This document shows positions 1 to 6,627 of a stretch of 21,252 bases of DNA, in pieces. Below the pieces are notes generated by a model that worked only from the letters and a program-made list of their open reading frames with translations, was not told where the DNA came from and did no database searches. Each line of letters opens with the position of its first letter. Position 1 is the first letter of the stretch. The translations under genes and the position numbers were made by a program. The DNA is from JASFRS01 sp050114795 (lineage in GTDB: Bacteria; Pseudomonadota; Alphaproteobacteria; Sphingomonadales; CAKZYD01): positions 1 through 21,252 of the forward strand of contig JASFRS010000019.1 of the NCBI GenBank assembly GCA_050114795.1, read 5' to 3'.

Positions 1-2
1 AA

Positions 3-239
3 AGCGCCGATATCTCCGGCTCAACGGAGGTGCTAGGCGCAATTGATATCCCGGTTATGATGGCGACAGCGGGGCGGGACTATTATGTCCAGACACTCGT
101 GGCACAAAATGGTTGTGATGAGATGCAAAGCTGCGAACTTCATCATTATGAAGAGGCGATGCATTGCTTGTTGGAAGAGACGGATGAAATCCGAGGCGAT
201 GTTATGACAAAGATGCGTGCGTTTTTCGCCCAGCATTGA
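3..239 (+). CDS. alpha/beta hydrolase, lysophospholipase-like (3' end only)
   Basis: The reading frame is open from the left edge to a TGA at 237-239, so only about 78 C-terminal residues are visible. The segment IPVMMATAGRDYYV resembles the strand and acidic-residue turn that precede the catalytic Asp region of serine hydrolases of the lysophospholipase L2/monoglyceride lipase type. The later EEAMHCLLEETDEIR matches the region holding the catalytic His (usually G-x-x-H-E) followed by the E-x-D-x-x-R segment and a final helix ending in FFAQH. The nucleophile Ser elbow would lie outside the window. A GTG at position 30 is in frame but sits within the conserved domain and is not a credible start. 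It ends one base before the stop of the convergent metal sensor. The family call is reasonable; the substrate is unknown. Confidence 0.6.
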   Translation, partial: SADISGSTEVLGAIDIPVMMATAGRDYYVQTLVAQNGCDEMQSCELHHYEEAMHCLLEETDEIRGDVMTKMRAFFAQH

Positions 240-240
240 T

Positions 241-522
241 CTATTTATTGAATTTTCCCATCAGACTGATGAGTTCATTGAACTTTTCTTTTTGATCGTC
301 CGGGTCGCCGCTTTCAATAGCTTGGGCAATGCAGTGATCGGCATGGTCTTTTAGCACTTCTTCCTCAGCCCGCTTTAAAGCGGCTTTTACAGCCTGAATT
401 TGGGTAAGTATGTCGATACAATAACGCTCCTCTTCCACCATGCGGGAGAGGCCGCGTACCTGGCCCTCAATCCGGTTCAAGCGTTTTATAATCTGATCGC
501 GACGTGGATGATGTGTACTCAT
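241..522 (-). CDS. CsoR/FrmR-family metal-sensing repressor
   Basis: This 93-residue all-helical DUF156 protein is full length for the family. The N-terminal helix carries IKRLNRIEGQVRGLSRMVEE, the family hallmark. Cys35 (in RYCIDIL), His60 and Cys64 (in DHADHC) reproduce the C-x24-H-x3-C spacing of the copper(I) site of Mycobacterium CsoR, and Tyr34 precedes the first Cys as in that protein. This points to a Cu(I) sensor rather than a formaldehyde (FrmR) or nickel (RcnR) sensor. Family members bind GC-rich or AT-rich operators and release DNA when metal is bound. No copper ATPase, chaperone or efflux gene is next to it in the window, so its target is not evident. The start codon is ATG at 520-522, with a weak AGG just upstream and an AT-rich TATATA stretch that could be its -10 box. 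Confidence 0.85.
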   Translation of the reverse strand: MSTHHPRRDQIIKRLNRIEGQVRGLSRMVEEERYCIDILTQIQAVKAALKRAEEEVLKDHADHCIAQAIESGDPDDQKEKFNELISLMGKFNK

Positions 523-564
523 AAGCCTAATCTATATAAGCTTTCGTCGGCTGCCAATTGTTTC

Positions 565-1017
565 TCATGCTCTTAAATCTTTTGAACTGTCCATTACAAC
601 ATGGGATGTGATGGACATGACCTGCTTCACGACGCCTAAAACTTCTGTGTGGAATTTTTTATAAGCGGTTAAATCCGGAACCTCGACCCGAAGGATATAT
701 TCGATGGTTCCTGACACATTGTGACATTCCTTGACTTGTGAAGCTGATCCCATGGCGGCCTCAAAGGCGATCTGGTCTTCTTTCAAATGGCGTGACAGGC
801 CGACGCCAACATAGACCACAAGGCCATTTCCAATAGCTTCTGCGTCTATAACGGCGCGATATCCTTTAATGATGCCCGTTCGTTCTAATTCCTGAACACG
901 TCGCAGGCAGGCTGATGGCGATAGCCCAACCCGTTCTGCGAGCTCTGAATTACTTATGCGACCATCATGTTGAAGGATGTGCAATATATTGGCGTTTATA
1001 TGGTCTAAATTCGTCAT
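565..1017 (-). CDS. Lrp/AsnC-family transcriptional regulator
   Basis: This 150-residue protein has the full two-domain Lrp layout. Residues 5-60 form a winged helix-turn-helix (DGRISNSELAERVGLSPSACLRRVQELERTGII, with the recognition helix around SPSACLRRV). Residues 65-145 form the RAM ligand-binding domain. Such regulators sense amino acids. It is divergent from a LysE-type exporter, the classic arrangement in which the Lrp-type protein controls the exporter. The start is fixed by homology at ATG 1015-1017. No Shine-Dalgarno sequence is visible upstream, and the bases before the start are taken up by an AT-rich inverted repeat, so the mRNA may be leaderless or nearly so. Confidence 0.9.
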   Translation of the reverse strand: MTNLDHINANILHILQHDGRISNSELAERVGLSPSACLRRVQELERTGIIKGYRAVIDAEAIGNGLVVYVGVGLSRHLKEDQIAFEAAMGSASQVKECHNVSGTIEYILRVEVPDLTAYKKFHTEVLGVVKQVMSITSHVVMDSSKDLRA

Positions 1018-1033
1018 ATATTGTGAAATATAT
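1016..1033. promoter_or_regulatory. inverted repeat, candidate Lrp operator
   Basis: Two perfect 7-base arms (ATATATT and AATATAT) flank a GTGA centre. The repeat touches the start codon of the Lrp gene and lies about 85 bases before the probable exporter start. Lrp-type operators are AT-rich imperfect palindromes, so autoregulation and control of the divergent gene are plausible. No binding has been shown. Confidence 0.45.
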
Positions 1034-1118
1034 TAAAACGCGGCAAATAAAGCAAGAAGCTTGATCTTTTCTTGCATTATTATTGCCTTTATTAAAATCG
1101 GTGTTTGAGGAATTACCT

Positions 1119-1721
1119 GTGTTGTTTGAACATGTCACTGCACTTGCGGCTTTTGCCCTTGTTTCTAGCATTACGCCTGGCCCCAACAATTTAATGCTGA
1201 TGGCCTCTGGTGCAAATTTTGGGTTCAAACGAACCTTGCCACATATGCTGGGCGTAACCTTCGGTTTTACGTTCATGATTTTGGCTGTCGGTGTGGGCAT
1301 CATACAAATTTTCAGCATCTTTCCTCAGGTCTATGAGGTCATGAAAATCTTAGGCGTGGCTTATTTGCTTTTTCTAGCATGGAAGATTGCAAGCGCTGCG
1401 CCGTTCCAGAAAGAAGAGCAGTTTGAGAATGTGAAGCCGTTCACCTTCTTTCAAGCTGCATTGTTTCAATGGGTCAATCCCAAGGCCTGGACGATGGCTG
1501 TGACCGGGGTCACGGCTTATGCGTTGCCCGAAGACCCGGCTCTTGGCTTGGTATTGATTGGACTCGTATTTGCTTTAATCAACCTGCCGTCCGTCTCGAC
1601 ATGGGCTGTTATGGGCACGCAGCTCAGGCGCTTTCTTAATGTGTCGTGGAAGTTGCGCGTCTTCAATATTACGGCGGCTTTGCTTTTAATTGTTTCTCTT
1701 TACCCGGTGGTGTTTAACTGA
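1119..1721 (+). CDS. LysE-family amino-acid exporter
   Basis: The protein is an inner-membrane translocator of about 200 residues with roughly six hydrophobic segments. The signature SSITPGPNNLMLMASGANFGFKRTLPHMLG near the N-terminus is diagnostic of the LysE/RhtB superfamily, which exports amino acids and related metabolites. The downstream FQWVNPKAWTMAVTG is a second conserved block. I place the start at GTG 1119 because GAGG at 1107-1110 gives a good ribosome site and the N-terminus then has the usual family length. A TTG at 1083 would add twelve residues with no ribosome site. A weak TAAAAT at 1093-1098 would be a -10 box consistent with the later start. The neighbouring Lrp regulator probably controls it. 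The exported compound cannot be told from sequence. It overlaps the convergent ATP-grasp gene by eight bases at the 3' end. Confidence 0.85.
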   Translation: MLFEHVTALAAFALVSSITPGPNNLMLMASGANFGFKRTLPHMLGVTFGFTFMILAVGVGIIQIFSIFPQVYEVMKILGVAYLLFLAWKIASAAPFQKEEQFENVKPFTFFQAALFQWVNPKAWTMAVTGVTAYALPEDPALGLVLIGLVFALINLPSVSTWAVMGTQLRRFLNVSWKLRVFNITAALLLIVSLYPVVFN

Positions 1722-2571
1722 GCATATCTTCAATAACGCATATAATATTGATGCCAAGATTATCGCATTGTTCTGGATAGAGATAGGGTTCAATCAATTC
1801 CAATTCCATTAAATAGAGGGTCCCATCTTCGCCACGGAGCATGTCAACACGAGCGTAAAGAGTATCTTCGTCCAAATGTTTCAAAACCTCCTGCGCGCTT
1901 TGGATGTCCGCAGGAGAGGGGGTGAGGTGGTGTTCTCGACCGCCATAAGCTGATTGGATGCGGTAATCGTCTTGAGCCGGCGTCTTTAAAACAGCATGGC
2001 TGAACCTGTTGCCGATAAAAATAAAACTGATTTCTCCCTCGCTTTCAATTGTTGGCATGAAAGGTTGCAGCATCATCGCTTTGTTGAATTGGGGAAGGGG
2101 GGCGTTCCGCCTTAAGAGAAATTGCCCTTCGGAACTGGCTCCAACTTGGCGTTTGACTACAAGTTGGCCGCAGTCAAAGTGTTGGAATGCGTCTTCGATA
2201 TGTTCAGGCCTCAATTGAGAATGAAATAGCGTTGGGATTATGCGGGCGCCGCGCTGTTCCAAGTCTTTAAGATAGGATTTGTCCGCATTCCACTTTATTA
2301 GTGAAAGAGGGTTGAACAGTGCCGTTTGTTGGCTGATGCAGTCGAGTTTATCCAAAAATTCGTCAAAGCGGTCCTGATAATCCCAGCAGGTTCCAATAAT
2401 CACCGCGTCAAATTCAGACCAATTGGCATCATCATCCCAAGCTATGTCTGTGACCTGAGCTCTTCCTGCTTTGTTCAATGTCTCCATCATCAAATCATGT
2501 TCAAAGGCGTCAACGCGGCGGTTCGGCGCATTTGGAATCGTGATTTGAGATGCGAGATAAGCGATTTTCAT
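1714..2571 (-). CDS. ATP-grasp domain protein, RimK/DcsG-like ligase
   Basis: This protein of about 285 residues has an N-terminal pre-ATP-grasp segment (MKIAYLASQITIPN) with the D-AVIIGTCWDYQDRFDEF stretch seen in small ATP-grasp proteins related to DcsG (the cycloserine-forming ligase). It is followed by the ATP-binding core: LIKWNADKSYLKDLEQRGARIIPT, LVVKRQVGASSEGQF (the lysine and Gly-rich loop), MLQPFMPTIESEGEISFIFIGNRFSHAVLKTP, and the metal-binding end YARVDMLRGEDGTLYLMELELIEPYLYP (Asp and Glu ligands). Such enzymes join a carboxylate to an amine through an acyl-phosphate. The start is taken as ATG 2569-2571 because GGTGAG lies just before it; a GTG nine bases upstream overlaps that ribosome site. 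It stands alone on its strand, so its partner pathway is unknown. Confidence 0.8.
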   Translation of the reverse strand: MKIAYLASQITIPNAPNRRVDAFEHDLMMETLNKAGRAQVTDIAWDDDANWSEFDAVIIGTCWDYQDRFDEFLDKLDCISQQTALFNPLSLIKWNADKSYLKDLEQRGARIIPTLFHSQLRPEHIEDAFQHFDCGQLVVKRQVGASSEGQFLLRRNAPLPQFNKAMMLQPFMPTIESEGEISFIFIGNRFSHAVLKTPAQDDYRIQSAYGGREHHLTPSPADIQSAQEVLKHLDEDTLYARVDMLRGEDGTLYLMELELIEPYLYPEQCDNLGINIICVIEDMLS

Positions 2572-2583
2572 GGGGCTCACCGA

Positions 2584-2652
2584 AGTTAAAACTCAGCGAA
2601 AAATAGCGGGGCTTTGAGGGGTTTAACAACATCAATCTGCGTTCCTCTGTCA
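2584..2652 (-). pseudogene. possible decayed 3' end of a TonB-dependent receptor (minus strand)
   Basis: Read on the minus strand just upstream of the ATP-grasp gene, the sequence gives TEERRLMLLNPSKPRYFSLSFNFGE. The block PSKPRYFSLSFNFG has the form of the last beta strand of TonB-dependent receptors (a Pro-Arg turn, then alternating residues ending on Phe). The frame then runs into the next gene with no stop at the expected place, and no barrel sequence can be followed upstream. It is short, so a chance match is possible. Confidence 0.3.
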
Positions 2653-2692
2653 CAGCTCGAAATGTTTCGCAAATAATTCTCATTTCCACTTG

Positions 2693-2862
2693 CGATCGCT
2701 GGGGGGAGGGAAGCGGGTTGAAAACCGCACGGTCTTTGATCTGGCCGCTCATTATGATCTTTATGAAGATGCGCGCTTGTTCTTCAGTGTCGAAAATCTG
2801 TTCGACAACAAATATGCGGTTGCGCGCCAACCTTCACAGGCGGTATTTCGATCAGCTTCTAA
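2693..2862 (+). pseudogene. TonB-dependent receptor, 3' remnant with frameshift
   Basis: Reading from about 2693 gives KRVENRTVFDLAAHYDLYEDARLFFSVENLFDNKYAVAR in pieces that are typical of the last strands of a TonB-dependent outer-membrane receptor (especially SVENLFDNKYAV). After codon 2825-2827 the frame no longer fits. In the frame starting at 2827 the sequence reads PTFTGGISISF followed by TAA at 2860-2862, which is the expected terminal strand ending in Phe. A small deletion therefore removed the loop between the last two strands and shifted the frame. Nothing upstream of about 2690 resembles the plug or barrel, so the gene is also 5'-truncated. The terminator at 2894-2921 lies where the original gene would have needed one. 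Confidence 0.75.
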
Positions 2863-2893
2863 AACTTCTACTGATCTAAAATCTCTCGAGAAG

Positions 2894-2921
2894 GGCCGGA
2901 CCAGGGTGTCCGGCCTTTTTT
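2894..2921 (+). terminator. rho-independent terminator left from the TonB-receptor gene
   Basis: A perfect 8-bp stem (GGCCGGAC / GTCCGGCC) with a six-base loop is followed by six T residues. It is 31 bases after the remnant's stop codon and before the M13 peptidase gene, so it still insulates that gene from upstream transcription. Confidence 0.85.
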
Positions 2922-3016
2922 ATGCGGTGAATTGCGGCTTGGCTGCGGTAAAGCGTTGGCCTTTTTATTCAAATATAGATAGCTTGAACCCTTCGAAACC
3001 TTGAGGAGGGTAACAT
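2922..3016. other. leader region of the M13 peptidase gene
   Basis: These 95 bases between the terminator and the peptidase start must hold its promoter. TATAGA at 2974-2979 is a possible -10 box, but no -35 box with good spacing is visible. The ribosome site AGGAGGG lies at 3004-3010, seven bases or so from the ATG. No other structure was seen. Confidence 0.4.
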
Positions 3017-5089
3017 ATGAAACGCCTTTTACTTGCAGGCGTATGTTTGGCTATTTTAGCGGGCTGTGACGCCCGGAGCAATTCTGAAGAAAATTCGGCC
3101 AACATCAGCACAGAAGTTGAAATGGCAGCGCCAGAGCTTGGCGCATTTGGTATTGATTTTACAGCAATGAAAGAAACAGTCAGACCGCAGGACGATTTCT
3201 ATCGTTATGTGAATGGAACCTGGCTTGATACATTTGAAATTCCTGAAGACCGCTCCAATTACGGGTCTTTTACACGTTTAGCGGAGCTATCTGAAAAGCG
3301 CACGCGTTCTATCATTGAAGGCGCTGCTGAAAACCCTGGTGCAGCCGGGAGTGAAGCTGCGAAAATCGGCGCTTTATATAAAAGCTTCATGGATGAAGAG
3401 CGCGCAAATGCATTGGGTCTTGAGCCCATCCGCGCTGATTTGGATGCCATTGCTGCTTTGGATAGCCTGGAAGGCGTTGCAAAGGTCATGGCAAAAATGA
3501 CGGTGGAAGGCGGGACTTCCCCCATCAATTTCTTCGTTAATCAGGATTCCAAAAATCCGGATGTCTATATTACCTATTTTACACAAACGGGTTTGGGCTT
3601 GCCGGATCGTGACTATTATCTTGAGGATAATGAGCGCTTCAACGATATCCGTGCTAAATATATCGCCTATATCACGGCGATTTTGACAGAAGCCGGTGTT
3701 GATGGGGCCGCTGAAAAAGCTGATGCCATCATGGCTTTAGAAACCAAAATGGCTGAAGTCTTTTGGACGCGTACAGAAAGTCGTGACCGGGATAAGACCT
3801 ATAACAAGTTAAGCCGTGAAGACCTGGTTGCTGCAAACAGCAACTTTCCCTGGGACGCATATTTACAAGATGTGGGCCTCGCAGATGAGCAGAGCTTTAT
3901 TGTACGCCAACCCTCATCACTGAAAGGTGTGACAGATATCTTTGCTGACACCAGTATTGATGATTGGAAAGCTTATTTAACATTCCATCAGCTTGACGGC
4001 GCAGCGCCTTTATTGTCGCAGAATTTTGTCGACCTAGCTTTTGATTTTAATTCAAAAACGCTCTTTGGTGTGCCTAAAAACCGTGATCGCTGGAAGCGGG
4101 GTGTTTCTTTTGTTGAGGGGGCCTTGGGTGAAGCTGTCGGCAAGCTCTATGTTGAAAAATATTTTGCACCTGAAGCGAAAGAAGCGATGGATGAGCTGGT
4201 TGCTAATCTGATCACAGCCTTTGACGTTTCAATCAAAGAATTGGATTGGATGGGCGATGAGACCAAAGAACAGGCTTTGGTGAAACTGTCCAAATTCACG
4301 CCGAAAATCGGATATCCAAGCAAATGGCGGGATTATTCCGCGCTGGAAGTCAAAGAGGGTGATCTGGTCGGCAATTCGCGCCGTGCAAATACATTTGAAT
4401 ACTGGCGGAATATTAAAAAGCTCGGCGCACCGGTTGATAGAACTGAATGGTTTATGACTCCACAAACGGTCAATGCCTACTACAATCCACCGGCAAATGA
4501 GATCGTCTTCCCTGCGGCCATTTTGCAACCACCATTTTTTGACGTTAATGCTGATCCGGCGGTGAACTATGGTGGCATTGGCGCAGTCATTGGCCATGAA
4601 ATCGGGCACGGTTTTGATGATCAAGGCTCAAAATCCGATGGGGACGGTATCTTGCGTAACTGGTGGACGGACGCAGATCTGGAAGGGTTTAAAGCCCGTA
4701 CAGATGCGTTGGTTGCCCAATATGATGCATTTGAGCCGTTGCCGGGTGAGCATGTAAATGGACGATTGACCCTTGGCGAGAATATTGGCGATCTTGGTGG
4801 TCTGACCATCGCTTATGAAGCTTATAAACTGTCATTGGGCGGAAAAGAAGCGCCTGTGATTGATGGTTATACTGGAGATCAGCGGTTCTTTATGTCCTGG
4901 GCGCAAGTATGGCGGCGTTTGTACCGTGAGGAAACTTTAAGCAATCGCTTGAAGACTGACCCGCATTCACCGTCTGAGCAGCGCACAAATGGCATCGTTC
5001 GTAATATTGACGCCTGGTATGATGCCTTTGGTGTCGGCGAAGAGGACGAAATGTACCTGCCACCGGAAGAACGCGTTTCAATCTGGTAA
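3017..5089 (+). CDS. M13-family (neprilysin-like) zinc metallopeptidase, lipoprotein
   Basis: This 690-residue protein has the full M13 length. The N-terminus is a lipoprotein signal with lipobox L-A-G-C and Cys17 as the lipidation site; Asp18 at the +2 position would favour inner-membrane retention under the E. coli rule. The N-terminal M13 domain begins at VRPQDDFYRYVNGTWL. The catalytic domain shows NAYYNPPANEIVFPAAIL, the zinc motif H527-E-I-G-H531 (VIGHEIGHGFDDQG), then E588-N-I-G-D592, matching the third zinc ligand Glu and the Asp that orients the first His in neprilysin. The C-terminus ends SIW, like the family's terminal Trp. It cleaves peptides in the periplasm; the substrate is unknown. 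It has a strong AGGAGGG ribosome site and sits alone between two terminators, so it is probably monocistronic. Confidence 0.95.
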   Translation: MKRLLLAGVCLAILAGCDARSNSEENSANISTEVEMAAPELGAFGIDFTAMKETVRPQDDFYRYVNGTWLDTFEIPEDRSNYGSFTRLAELSEKRTRSIIEGAAENPGAAGSEAAKIGALYKSFMDEERANALGLEPIRADLDAIAALDSLEGVAKVMAKMTVEGGTSPINFFVNQDSKNPDVYITYFTQTGLGLPDRDYYLEDNERFNDIRAKYIAYITAILTEAGVDGAAEKADAIMALETKMAEVFWTRTESRDRDKTYNKLSREDLVAANSNFPWDAYLQDVGLADEQSFIVRQPSSLKGVTDIFADTSIDDWKAYLTFHQLDGAAPLLSQNFVDLAFDFNSKTLFGVPKNRDRWKRGVSFVEGALGEAVGKLYVEKYFAPEAKEAMDELVANLITAFDVSIKELDWMGDETKEQALVKLSKFTPKIGYPSKWRDYSALEVKEGDLVGNSRRANTFEYWRNIKKLGAPVDRTEWFMTPQTVNAYYNPPANEIVFPAAILQPPFFDVNADPAVNYGGIGAVIGHEIGHGFDDQGSKSDGDGILRNWWTDADLEGFKARTDALVAQYDAFEPLPGEHVNGRLTLGENIGDLGGLTIAYEAYKLSLGGKEAPVIDGYTGDQRFFMSWAQVWRRLYREETLSNRLKTDPHSPSEQRTNGIVRNIDAWYDAFGVGEEDEMYLPPEERVSIW

Positions 5090-5103
5090 TTGCCGAACAA
5101 AAG

Positions 5104-5135
5104 AAAAGGCGGGGCTTCAACACCCCGCCTTTTTT
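5104..5135. terminator. bidirectional rho-independent terminator
   Basis: AAAAGGCGGGG and CCCCGCCTTTT pair around an eight-base loop, with six T on the plus strand and an A run that becomes a T run on the minus strand. It lies 14 bases after the peptidase stop and 19 bases after the iorB stop on the other strand, so it can end both convergent transcripts. Confidence 0.9.
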
Positions 5136-5154
5136 CATGGGAAAAGTTGGTTTA

Positions 5155-6627
5155 TTATTTTTCCAGCTCTTCCAGTCGATCTTCCAGAGTTTTGCCTTCT
5201 TCGTCCGCTGTTGCGGCCTCAATTAATGTGGCAGTGACTTCTGCGCTGTGGCTGGCTTTTTTGATGGTTTCAAGGCGGTCCAATATCCGTTTGAATTTGG
5301 CAAAGGAGCGTTCATGGGTGTCCCCATAGCCTTTGACCAGAGCTTGCGCCCGGGCAAGTTCCAAAGCGAGAGCATAATCCTCACTGCTGGTATTCAGGAT
5401 CTGGATACACCAGTCATGCAACATTTTTGCTTCGCGATGATGGCGATATGTCCAGCGGCGAAAGGGGCGCATCATGGCAAACAGCCTCAAAAATAAAAAG
5501 CCGCTGATATGATGGGTATGAATGTGCCGCCCTTTATGAAAAATCCGCTGCAATATTTTTTGCAGGATAGAGGAGTGGTCAATCCATTGCCCTAAAATAC
5601 GGGGCATGAGGTCCCGAATTTCCTCCATCCTGGGGTGGAGATAATCTACGGTTTCAATGATTTGCCCGTTTGTTGCTTTGGCTTCTTGCCGAATTCTTTG
5701 AAATCTTGCTTTTCGGGTTTTTAAGTCCGCGACGCGAATGATGTCTTCATAAGACATCCAGCGCGCGACTGCCGCCGCCATTTCCCGCGTTAGTGCATAA
5801 TTCAGCGCCTTATCATCGGTTTTCAATATAGGACGCAAATGGGCAATATAGTCCTCGACATAACGCCGGTCTTGATAGTCTGAAAGGCGTTGCGCGCCTG
5901 CAATCACCATGTCATGGCACTGGTGCGGAAACTCCCGCAGTATTTTGGTGATTAATGGGTCTTGCTTAAGGGATTCGGTGCTTTGCTCAACTGTCATCTC
6001 AGCAGCATCAAAGCCTAAGGCAAAACCTTTGAGATTGGCCTCAACGGCCCGCCCGGTATTGCTAATGACGTCCTCATAGCTTGAGCGGGGGAAGGGAAGG
6101 ACAGATGAGCAAGCCAAAGCGCCGAAAAGGACCGCTGATAAGGCGCATCCCGCCTGTTCAGCACATGCCGCCATATTAAATTGAATGACGGATCTAGCGT
6201 GTTTTTCAAGCGCCTTTTGTACAGTGTCTGCATCAGCGCGCCCATCAGCTAAATCGGATTTTTCGCCAATGGCATAATCCCGGTGCGTTGACGCAATAAC
6301 GGTCGTTTTGTCGGGGGTGACAAAGCCGCGACTTATTGCGCGACCGGCTTCCATCCATTCAGAGGCAATGACGATATCGACATCGCCAGGAACCGGCATG
6401 AGAGATAGAACCGGCGCACCGCTTTTCTCAGTAATCGCGGATTTAGGAAATAATTCCACGCAATAGACGGTGGCTCCTGTGCGCTGGGCAACGCCTGGCA
6501 CGGATGTTGCCTGTGCGACATAGCCTTCTGCTTCTGCCAGTGCGATAATCCAATTGCTTAATACGCCGCCGCCCTGGCCGCCTAAAGCATTGATGGATAT
6601 CGTAATAGGGCGTGTTTCTTTGTTCAT
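5155..6627 (-). CDS. iorB: indolepyruvate oxidoreductase subunit beta, long form
   Basis: This 490-residue subunit begins with ISINALGGQGGGVLSNWI, the nucleotide-like Gly-rich start of the pyruvate/2-oxoacid oxidoreductase gamma-type domain, and runs through SVPGVAQRTGATVYCVELFP and LMPVPGDVDIVIASEWMEAGRAI over about residues 1-200. Archaeal IorB stops near there. The further 290 residues are an alpha-helical extension (including YLHPRMEEIRDLMPRILG and ELARAQALVKGYGDTHERSFAKFKRI) found in the long proteobacterial form. Its role is not known to me. The start codon follows the iorA stop with no gap, so the two subunits are translationally coupled and surely form one enzyme that oxidatively decarboxylates a 2-oxo acid to an acyl-CoA. 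It is the last gene of the operon. Confidence 0.9.
   Translation of the reverse strand: MNKETRPITISINALGGQGGGVLSNWIIALAEAEGYVAQATSVPGVAQRTGATVYCVELFPKSAITEKSGAPVLSLMPVPGDVDIVIASEWMEAGRAISRGFVTPDKTTVIASTHRDYAIGEKSDLADGRADADTVQKALEKHARSVIQFNMAACAEQAGCALSAVLFGALACSSVLPFPRSSYEDVISNTGRAVEANLKGFALGFDAAEMTVEQSTESLKQDPLITKILREFPHQCHDMVIAGAQRLSDYQDRRYVEDYIAHLRPILKTDDKALNYALTREMAAAVARWMSYEDIIRVADLKTRKARFQRIRQEAKATNGQIIETVDYLHPRMEEIRDLMPRILGQWIDHSSILQKILQRIFHKGRHIHTHHISGFLFLRLFAMMRPFRRWTYRHHREAKMLHDWCIQILNTSSEDYALALELARAQALVKGYGDTHERSFAKFKRILDRLETIKKASHSAEVTATLIEAATADEEGKTLEDRLEELEK

Noticed and set aside
1083..1118. TTG start for the LysE-type exporter, adding twelve residues
   Set aside because: No ribosome site precedes it, while GAGG sits correctly before GTG 1119 and family length fits the later start.
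2863..3004. Continuation of the TonB remnant frame to 3004 as a small protein
   Set aside because: It is the shifted frame reading through the terminator hairpin; the natural stop is at 2860-2862 in the other frame.
4229..4624. Long minus-strand open frames inside the M13 gene, and similar frames opposite iorA and the two-domain oxygenase
   Set aside because: They have no ribosome site or recognisable family and lie opposite strongly conserved coding sequence.
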